A DNA stretch of 5,015 bases, taken from the NCBI GenBank assembly GCA_001438335.1, contig LIBV01000072.1, positions 1 through 5,015 on the forward strand, in the 5' to 3' direction. The stretch's first letter is position 1. Each line of letters begins with the position of its first letter. Source of the stretch: Pelagibacteraceae bacterium BACL5 MAG-120820-bin39. Lineage in GTDB: Bacteria; Pseudomonadota; Alphaproteobacteria; Pelagibacterales; Pelagibacteraceae. Shown here piece after piece: positions 1 to 5,015 of the stretch. The position numbers and the translations under genes are program-made. The notes under the pieces were generated by a model that saw only the letters and a list, made by a program, of their open reading frames with translations, was not told where the DNA came from and made no database searches.

Positions 1-579
1 AGGTTTATTAAAGCTTGTAGTGAATTGAAAAAAACCTACACCAAAGTTATCTCCAGTATTAAAATCATTTGTTTTTGGAATACCATATTCCTCTGCAGCA
101 TTTTGAAATTCATCAAGTAGTTTTAGATTAATTTTTTTATTGGCAACTGTAATTGGACCGCTGTCATTATGAAATTCACTTTTACCAAGTTCATTATTTT
201 CGGATTTTAAAAAGAAAGGTAAAACATCTTCCCAACTCCAACCTGTATTGCCTAATTGTCTCCAAATATTATAATCTTCTTTTTGACCCCTAATCCACAA
301 AAGTCCATTTATAGAAGAACTACCTCCTAAGGTTTTACCTCTTGGGTATCTGATTGATCTATTATTCATTGTTTCATCTGGCTCAGTTTTAAAACACCAA
401 TCTACTTTTGGATTATGCATTGTTTTAAAGTATCCAACTGGAATGTGAATCCATGGATAGGTATCTTTTCCTCCAGCTTCTAATAATAAAACTTTGTTAT
501 TGGGATTAGCACTTAGCCTATTTGCGAGCACGCAACCAGCAGATCCAGCTCCTAAAATAATATAATCAAAATTCTCCAT
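1..579 (-). CDS. GMC-family FAD-dependent oxidoreductase (choline/alcohol dehydrogenase type), N-terminal part, cut by window edge
   Basis: The first 193 codons of a glucose-methanol-choline oxidoreductase are visible; the family usually has about 530-560 residues, so roughly a third is present. Residues 5-23 form the Rossmann FAD-binding segment, with the dinucleotide motif GAGSAG at 10-15. E34, in LLLEAGG, is at the position that normally contacts the FAD ribose. Residues 79-102 (PRGKTLGGSSSINGLLW and following) match the GMC signature around the flavin. GVGFFQFTTS near 180-189 matches the family's next conserved block. The catalytic His and His/Asn lie in the missing C-terminal part. Members oxidise an alcohol group (choline, other alcohols or sugars) in the cytoplasm or at the membrane; the substrate cannot be told here. 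The ATG at 579 is chosen because the Rossmann fold begins directly after it; no clear Shine-Dalgarno sequence precedes it. The gene is divergent from the TRAP genes, which suggests but does not prove a shared pathway. Confidence 0.93.
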   Translation of the reverse strand, partial: MENFDYIILGAGSAGCVLANRLSANPNNKVLLLEAGGKDTYPWIHIPVGYFKTMHNPKVDWCFKTEPDETMNNRSIRYPRGKTLGGSSSINGLLWIRGQKEDYNIWRQLGNTGWSWEDVLPFFLKSENNELGKSEFHNDSGPITVANKKINLKLLDEFQNAAEEYGIPKTNDFNTGDNFGVGFFQFTTSFNKP

Positions 580-599
580 TAGAATTGTTTTATATAATT

Positions 600-611
600 A
601 AAAAAAAAAAA
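600..611. repeat. 12-base A homopolymer in the divergent intergenic region
   Basis: Twelve consecutive A residues lie between the two divergent genes. A tracts of this length bend and stiffen DNA and can act as upstream promoter elements; they are also prone to length variation. Nothing else in the window has a homopolymer this long. A function is inferred only from position. Confidence 0.6.
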
Positions 612-638
612 TACTAGTATTACTGAAGTTTTTATCAA
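611..638 (-). promoter_or_regulatory. possible sigma70-type promoter for the GMC gene
   Basis: Read on the minus strand, TTGATA (bases 638-633) is followed after 16 bases by TAGTAT (616-611), each close to the -35 and -10 consensus. The start codon lies about 30 bases further on. In DNA this AT-rich such matches arise easily by chance, so this is only a candidate. It would place a T tract (600-610) immediately after the -10 box. Confidence 0.3.
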
Positions 639-710
639 TAATGTCAGAATAAAGTGCTTGTTAATTACTCATGTTTTTGTGATGATGTTTTTTTTAAAAA
701 ACAAACGAGA

Positions 711-715
711 GAGGA
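711..715 (+). promoter_or_regulatory. ribosome binding site deciding the binding-protein start
   Basis: GAGGA, within a purine-rich run at 707-717, lies 11 bases before the ATG at 727. It supports that ATG over the in-frame TTG at 658, which would add 23 residues (with a KNKRERKYNN stretch) ahead of an already complete Sec signal peptide and has no Shine-Dalgarno sequence of its own. Confidence 0.7.
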
Positions 716-726
716 AATATAATAAT

Positions 727-1824
727 ATGAAAAAAATATTATCGTTATTAGTAGGATCTCTTCTTTTAACTGTCATGACAGTTACTGGAGCGAATTCTGC
801 TCAAACTCTTAAGTGTCAAACCGTGATTAGTGCAAAAGCTGATGAAGTGGTAATGTTGAAAGACTTTACAGATACAGTTACTGAGCTAACTCAAGGTTCA
901 CTTAAGTTTGAAATTATGCCAACAGGTTCAGTTGTAGGTGTGAAAGAAACTTTAGATGCTGTTGACAAAGGACTAATCGATTGTGGCTTTGCTTGGACAC
1001 ATTACTGGTCAGGTGATCATCCGGCAGCAATGTTATTCGGTTCTCCAGTTGCGGGTGCTGGTGTAGGTATTGATAATATCGCTTTCTTATCTTGGTTTCA
1101 ATATGCTGGTGGTAAAGAACTTTATGACCAACTATGGATTGAAATGGGAAGAGACATAAAAGGATTTATGTTACAACCAGTAGGCCCTGAAGCTTTAGGT
1201 TGGTTCAAAGAACCAATTAATAGTATGGCTGACTTTAGAAAATATAAGTTCAGAACTCCTCCTGGAATTCCTGGTCAAACTTATAAAGATATTGGTGTAG
1301 CTTCTGTAGCAATGGGTGGTGGAGATATTCTACCAGCTCTTGAAGCAGGAACTATTGATGCTGCAGAATGGTGTTGTCCAAAACCTGATATGGTATTTGG
1401 TTTCCAAAAAGTTCTAAAACATTACTATCTACAAGGTTTACACCAAGTAGTAGTAAATGCTGATTTCTATATTAATGGTAGCAAATATAAAAAAATGTCT
1501 GCTATTGAGAAAAAAGCTTTAGAAGTTGCTGCCAATGCATCACTTTCAAAATCAATGAGTTACAGAATATACGAAAATGGAAAAGCTCTTGCTGAGCTTA
1601 CAACTAAGCATGGTGTTATCCTTCACGATACTCCTGCTGATTATTTTCCAGAGTATATGGCTGCTGCAAAAGCGAGTTTAGAAAAAAATGCTGCAGAGAA
1701 TGCATTCTTTAAAAAAGTATGGGATTCTCAAAAAGCATTTGCTGATATTGCGGTACCATTTTGGTCTGGATCTCAAATGTCTAATGCTAAGCTAGGAATG
1801 GCTCACGCAGAAACATTAAAATAA
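727..1824 (+). CDS. TRAP transporter periplasmic substrate-binding protein (DctP family, TakP/FcbT1-like)
   Basis: This 365-residue protein is the extracytoplasmic receptor that captures a solute, usually an organic acid, and delivers it to the TRAP membrane subunits encoded next. Residues 1-25 are a Sec signal peptide: MKK, a hydrophobic core, then a likely cut after ANSA. The mature length of about 340 residues is normal for the family. Family blocks are FEIMPTGSVVG (about 62-72), LGWFKEPINSMADF (158-171), KFRTPPG (174-180) with R176 as the expected carboxylate-binding arginine, and GGDILPALEAGTIDAAEW (198-215), ending in the E-W pair that in TakP-type proteins contributes to the cation/ligand site. 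These point to the TakP ('mannitol/chloroaromatic compound') branch rather than to C4-dicarboxylate DctP. Oddities are E155 where TakP has a ligand-binding glutamine, and adjacent cysteines 216-217. The ATG at 727 is chosen from its ribosome binding site and signal peptide. The ligand is unknown. Confidence 0.93.
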   Translation: MKKILSLLVGSLLLTVMTVTGANSAQTLKCQTVISAKADEVVMLKDFTDTVTELTQGSLKFEIMPTGSVVGVKETLDAVDKGLIDCGFAWTHYWSGDHPAAMLFGSPVAGAGVGIDNIAFLSWFQYAGGKELYDQLWIEMGRDIKGFMLQPVGPEALGWFKEPINSMADFRKYKFRTPPGIPGQTYKDIGVASVAMGGGDILPALEAGTIDAAEWCCPKPDMVFGFQKVLKHYYLQGLHQVVVNADFYINGSKYKKMSAIEKKALEVAANASLSKSMSYRIYENGKALAELTTKHGVILHDTPADYFPEYMAAAKASLEKNAAENAFFKKVWDSQKAFADIAVPFWSGSQMSNAKLGMAHAETLK

Positions 1825-1842
1825 TTCAAATATTATTGATTT

Positions 1843-1871
1843 TCAAAGCGGGTATATTTTACCCGCTTTGA
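1843..1871 (+). terminator. intercistronic stem-loop after the binding-protein gene (partial terminator or mRNA-stabilising hairpin)
   Basis: A perfect 12-base-pair stem (1843-1854 with 1860-1871, arms TCAAAGCGGGTA and TACCCGCTTTGA) closes a 5-base loop. It starts 18 bases after the binding-protein stop codon. The GC-rich centre stands out in this AT-rich DNA. The bases after it (TATAACTATTTT) are AT-rich but not a clean T run. It is therefore better read as a leaky terminator or 3'-end protector that raises binding-protein mRNA above that of the membrane subunits, a common arrangement in transporter operons. The effect is inferred. Confidence 0.8.
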
Positions 1872-1887
1872 TATAACTATTTTGAAT

Positions 1888-2526
1888 ATGCCTAAAAATT
1901 ATAAGCCTAAAAAAACATTCAAAAAGCTTAAACTAGATATTTCAGATGAAATGATTGCAGAAAGAAGGGACGGTTCTGCAAAAATGCCAAAAAATATGCC
2001 TAAATGGATGGCGTCATCAATTACAAAAATTGATTTATCAAATAAATGGATCGGTAATACTGTTTGCTGGATCACTATTCCTCTAATCCTTGCAATGACT
2101 TATGAAGTTTTTGCTAGAAAACTTTTTAATGCGCCAACTATGTGGGCTTATGACATGAGTAGATTTATGTATGGTGCATTATTTATGTTGGGTGCAGGTT
2201 ATGCTTTATCTAAAGGTGTACATATTAGAGCTGATTTTTTATATAGAAATTTTAAAACAAAAACTCAAGGTTTAATAGATTTTTGGCTTTACCTATTATT
2301 TTATTTTCCTGGACTTATTGTATTTCTCTATATGACAACAGGATTTGTTCAAGAGTCAATCATGAGAGGTGAAAAAGGAATGGACACAGCTTGGATGCCA
2401 TATATGTGGCCAATAAAAGCATGTCTATGGTTAGGTATAGTTTTTTTACTTGTTCAAGGAATTTCAGAATTACTAAAAAGTTATTGGGCTGCCACTAAAG
2501 GGCAATGGCCAGGAGAAGATGATTAG
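1888..2526 (+). CDS. TRAP transporter small membrane subunit (DctQ family)
   Basis: This is the four-helix small permease subunit, which packs against the large subunit and helps dock the binding protein; its 212 residues are long for the family because of an N-terminal extension. Residues 1-52 are hydrophilic and lysine-rich, predicted cytoplasmic, with MPKN at both 1-4 and 33-36. Hydrophobic segments follow at about 54-76, 92-110, 130-152 and 174-196. The DctQ core is recognisable from YEVFARKLFNAPTMWAYDMS (72-91), and GAGYALSKGVHIRADFLY (102-119) carries the family's G-x-H-I/V-R-x-D pattern. The ATG at 1888 is preferred over a TTG six bases earlier. Neither has a good Shine-Dalgarno sequence, and the intercistronic hairpin ends only 16 bases before, so translation initiation may be weak or coupled. 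The stop codon directly abuts the large-subunit start, which indicates co-translation. Confidence 0.92.
   Translation: MPKNYKPKKTFKKLKLDISDEMIAERRDGSAKMPKNMPKWMASSITKIDLSNKWIGNTVCWITIPLILAMTYEVFARKLFNAPTMWAYDMSRFMYGALFMLGAGYALSKGVHIRADFLYRNFKTKTQGLIDFWLYLLFYFPGLIVFLYMTTGFVQESIMRGEKGMDTAWMPYMWPIKACLWLGIVFLLVQGISELLKSYWAATKGQWPGEDD
2511..2516 (+). promoter_or_regulatory. ribosome binding site of the large TRAP subunit
   Basis: AGGAGA lies inside the last codons of the small-subunit gene, 10 bases before the ATG at 2527. With the TAG-ATG junction it implies tight translational coupling of the two membrane subunits. Confidence 0.75.
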
Positions 2527-3861
2527 ATGTTAGCTGAATTTATTGATCCAGCATTGCTTGGATTTGTTTTAATTGGGGTGATGCTTTTTTCTATATTTGT
2601 TGGTTTTCCAATTTCATTTACATTAATTTTTTTAGGTTTTGTTTTTGGTTATCTTGGATTTGGTAAACTGGTTTTTTACTTAATGACCTTACAGTTTTCC
2701 ATGGTCATGACTGAACAAACACTCGCCGCTGTTCCGCTTTTTGTTTTTATGGGAATTATGATGGAGCAAGCTGGATTAATGGAAAGATTATTTTCAGCTT
2801 TTCAATTGATATTAGCTAAGGTTAGAGGTTCATTATATTATGCAGTTTTATTTGTTTCAGTCGTTTTTGCAGCTGCGACTGGAATAGTTGGTGCTTCAGT
2901 TACAATTTTAGGAATCATGGCCGCAAAGTCTATGAACAAATCTGGATACGATGTGAGATTGGCTGCAGGCACTATCACAGCAGGTGGAACATTGGGAATA
3001 TTAATACCTCCAAGTATTATGCTTGTAGTAATGGGGCCAATAATGGAGATACCTGTCACAGATTTATTTGCTGCTGCAATTATTCCAGGAATATTATTAG
3101 CAGTTTTATATGCCTCTTATACTACGATTAGATGTTGGATTAATCCAAAATTAGGACCAGCCTTACCACCCGAACTAAGAGCAACAAGTATAAAAGCTGT
3201 ATGGATCGAATTTTTTTTAGGGTTAGTGCCTCCAGCTGCATTAGTTTTTGCAGCATTAGGAAGTATTTTATTTGGGTTTGCAACACCCACTGAAGCTGCT
3301 GGTTGTGGAGCATTAGGTTCATTGTTACTAGCTCTAGCTTATAAAAAACTTACTTTTAAAAAATTACAAGACTCACTTGTTAAAACTTTAGAAATTTCTG
3401 CTTTAATTATGGTCTTGGTTGCAGCATCAAATTTTTTTGGAGCTGTTTTTTCTAGATTAGGTACTCCGATGTTACTTACAGAATTTTTATTAGGTTTAGA
3501 AATGAATAAATATCTAATCCTTGCACTAGTAATGGCTATGATTTTTTTATTAGGCTGGCCACTAGAATGGGTACCTATTGTAATGATTATTGTGCCAATT
3601 ATACTTCCATTAATTGAAGCATTAGGATTTAATCTTACTTGGTTTGCTATTTTAGTAGCTGTCAATTTACAAACGGCCTGGCTCTCACCACCTGTTGCTT
3701 TATCAGCTTACTTTTTAAAAGGTGTAGTACCTGAGTGGGATCTTAAAGACATTTATTATGGAATGATGCAGTTTATGGTAATCCAAGTTATTGGATTAGT
3801 GTTAATAATAATATTTCCACAGATTGCATTGTGGTTACCAGCCTATCTTTATGGACAGTAG
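2527..3861 (+). CDS. TRAP transporter large membrane subunit (DctM family, FcbT3-like)
   Basis: This 444-residue inner-membrane protein is the transport subunit of the TRAP system, moving the solute inward with cations, normally Na+, from the loaded binding protein. Its length fits the family and it is hydrophobic throughout, with about 12 membrane segments. Diagnostic motifs are GTLGILIPPSIMLVVMGPI (154-172) in the first half, FATPTEAAGCGALGS (251-265) in the second, and the membrane block LGWPLEWVPIVMIIVP (342-357). The tail NLQTAWLSPPVALSAYFLKG (380-399), followed by a DIYYGMMQF-type helix and PQIALWLP (431-438), resembles the COG4664/FcbT3 branch and agrees with the TakP-like binding protein. 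The ATG directly follows the small-subunit stop and has its own ribosome binding site. No truncation or frameshift is visible, so the three TRAP genes make a complete transporter. Substrate is not determinable from this subunit. Confidence 0.95.
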   Translation: MLAEFIDPALLGFVLIGVMLFSIFVGFPISFTLIFLGFVFGYLGFGKLVFYLMTLQFSMVMTEQTLAAVPLFVFMGIMMEQAGLMERLFSAFQLILAKVRGSLYYAVLFVSVVFAAATGIVGASVTILGIMAAKSMNKSGYDVRLAAGTITAGGTLGILIPPSIMLVVMGPIMEIPVTDLFAAAIIPGILLAVLYASYTTIRCWINPKLGPALPPELRATSIKAVWIEFFLGLVPPAALVFAALGSILFGFATPTEAAGCGALGSLLLALAYKKLTFKKLQDSLVKTLEISALIMVLVAASNFFGAVFSRLGTPMLLTEFLLGLEMNKYLILALVMAMIFLLGWPLEWVPIVMIIVPIILPLIEALGFNLTWFAILVAVNLQTAWLSPPVALSAYFLKGVVPEWDLKDIYYGMMQFMVIQVIGLVLIIIFPQIALWLPAYLYGQ

Positions 3862-3886
3862 AAATTATTAGTTTATTATAATTTTT

Positions 3887-5015
3887 GTGAATCAACACAA
3901 AGATAAAAATACTCTTAAAAATTGGGAATTGGTTACGGCAAACCCAAATTATAAAAATTGGACTTGGAAAGATTTATTTTATTTTTGGAGCGTCAATATT
4001 CAAAGTATTATTGCTTTTTCATTAATAACTTCTTTATATTTAATCTATAATTTAAACTCATTAGTGGTCTTTATCGGATCGCTTTTTGGTTCAATATTGG
4101 TTTATTTTTTTATTAATCTAATTTCAATTCCATCTCAAAAACACGGTTTACCTTTTGTAGTTATTTTAAGGAGCGCTTTAGGTTTTAGAGGTGCAAAATT
4201 ATTTGGCTTGATTAGGAGTCTAGTTGGAATTTTTATGTTTGGCATTCAAACATATTTTATATCAAAAGCATTAGGTTATATAATTAGAATTTCTTTATTT
4301 TCTTTTGACAACACTATATTAGATCAAGATTTATTTTTATTCTTTTTTTTAGGGTTAAATATTATTGATTGGTTTGCATTCTCTATAGCAATCATTTTAC
4401 AAACAATTTTATTTAGTGTTGGGATAAATTTTAATAGAAAGATTATAAACTTTTCGGGACTTATTGTTTATGCTGGAATGTTAATATTTTTTTTAATTAT
4501 ACTTTTAACTGATGTAAAATTAATAGTTAGTTCTTTTGCTAACGTTTTTGTATTTGAGAATTTCTTCAAGTTAGAAAATCTCAATCCATTATTAACAGTA
4601 ACGGGAACTATTTTTGCTTATTTTTCTATAATTATTGTAAGTTTTGGAGATATAGCAAGATATACACAAGATAAAGATCAATTAAAAAAAGGAAACTTTG
4701 GTTTAATTTTTAATTTAATTATCTTTTCTTTTTTTGCACTTTTTATCGTTGTTGGATCTGATATTTTCTTAAAACAAGGTCCAGACGCAATTGATAAAAT
4801 ATTTACAAATCCAACTGATATAATTGGTAAATTCGATAATTTGCAAATAACTGTTATTGCTTTAATATTCATTATTCTTGCATCAGGTTCAACTAATTTG
4901 GTAGCAAACTTTATACCATCACAATACTCACTCATTAATATTTTACCAAATAAATTAAATTTACAATCAGCTAGTTATACGATTGCTTTTATTGGTTTTT
5001 TAGTTGGAATTTTTT
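3887..5015 (+). CDS. NCS1-family permease (nucleobase/hydantoin/allantoin type), N-terminal part, cut by window edge
   Basis: The frame stays open for 376 codons to the window edge; NCS1 proteins are usually 430-500 residues, so most of the transport core is present. NCS1 permeases are LeuT-fold symporters in the inner membrane that import nucleobases, hydantoins, allantoin or related N-heterocycles. Recognisable blocks are WTWKDLFYFWSVN (25-37), PSQKHGLPFVVILRSALGFRGA (82-103), MFGIQTYFISKAL (117-129, helix 3), SFGDIARYTQ (252-261, end of helix 6), GNFG (269-272) and GSTNLVANFIPSQY (334-347, helix 8). About nine membrane segments are visible. The in-frame stop at 3869-3871 limits the start; GTG at 3887 is the only standard start close to the expected N-terminus, and it has no clear Shine-Dalgarno sequence. 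It begins 25 bases after the TRAP large subunit with no convincing terminator between, so co-transcription is likely. Base composition is more AT-rich than in the binding-protein gene. The specific substrate is unknown. Confidence 0.9.
   Translation, partial: MNQHKDKNTLKNWELVTANPNYKNWTWKDLFYFWSVNIQSIIAFSLITSLYLIYNLNSLVVFIGSLFGSILVYFFINLISIPSQKHGLPFVVILRSALGFRGAKLFGLIRSLVGIFMFGIQTYFISKALGYIIRISLFSFDNTILDQDLFLFFFLGLNIIDWFAFSIAIILQTILFSVGINFNRKIINFSGLIVYAGMLIFFLIILLTDVKLIVSSFANVFVFENFFKLENLNPLLTVTGTIFAYFSIIIVSFGDIARYTQDKDQLKKGNFGLIFNLIIFSFFALFIVVGSDIFLKQGPDAIDKIFTNPTDIIGKFDNLQITVIALIFIILASGSTNLVANFIPSQYSLINILPNKLNLQSASYTIAFIGFLVGIF

Noticed and set aside
585..650. Plus-strand promoter boxes for the TRAP operon (TTGTTT near 585, CAGAAT near 645).
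   Set aside because: No pair of boxes had both reasonable matches and 16-18 base spacing; a promoter must exist but cannot be placed from sequence.
2838..3665. Open frames on the minus strand (2838-3059, 3140-3322, 3339-3665) opposite the large TRAP subunit.
   Set aside because: They lie wholly inside a well-supported conserved gene, have low-complexity translations that resemble no family, and lack ribosome binding sites and context.
3862..3886. Possible terminator between the large TRAP subunit and the NCS1 gene: AAATTAT can pair with ATAATTT and a few T residues follow.
   Set aside because: The stem is only seven A-T pairs with a nine-base loop, which is expected by chance in such AT-rich sequence and too weak to call.
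4678..4935. Minus-strand open frame of 85 codons opposite the NCS1 gene.
   Set aside because: The plus strand here encodes conserved NCS1 helices 6-8, so this is an antisense shadow.
1..5015. CRISPR arrays, tRNA or rRNA genes, insertion sequences, attachment sites, phage or toxin-antitoxin genes.
   Set aside because: No regularly spaced repeats, no recognisable tRNA arms, no transposase-like frames and no terminal inverted repeats were seen; the window is accounted for by metabolic and transport genes.

Overview
The window is AT-rich (roughly 30% GC by eye), tightly packed and dominated by solute uptake genes. This fits a streamlined marine alphaproteobacterium of the SAR11/Pelagibacterales type. 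That placement is inferred from base composition, gene content and protein style, not from a marker gene.

Layout: (1) Bases 1-579, minus strand, hold the N-terminal 193 residues of a GMC-family flavin oxidoreductase (choline/alcohol dehydrogenase type), cut by the left edge. (2) Bases 580-726 are a divergent intergenic region with a 12-base A tract, a possible minus-strand promoter and the leader of the rightward genes. (3) Bases 727-3861 form a complete tripartite TRAP transporter on the plus strand: a secreted substrate-binding protein, a small membrane subunit and a large membrane subunit. All three resemble the TakP/FcbT ('mannitol/chloroaromatic compound') branch of the family. A strong GC-centred stem-loop lies between the binding-protein gene and the two membrane-subunit genes. 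(4) From 3887 to the right edge, 25 bases after the large subunit, is the first 376 codons of an NCS1-family (nucleobase/hydantoin/allantoin type) permease.

How they work together: the TRAP proteins form one ion-gradient-driven, binding-protein-dependent importer, probably for an organic acid. The NCS1 permease sits in line with them and could be co-transcribed, adding a second importer. The GMC enzyme is divergent and shares the upstream region, so it may oxidise an imported compound or a relative of it. The substrate is not readable from sequence. No mobile element, CRISPR array, RNA gene or clearly new system is visible. The most useful leads are unusual residues at predicted ligand positions in the binding protein and the NCS1 permease, and the intercistronic hairpin.
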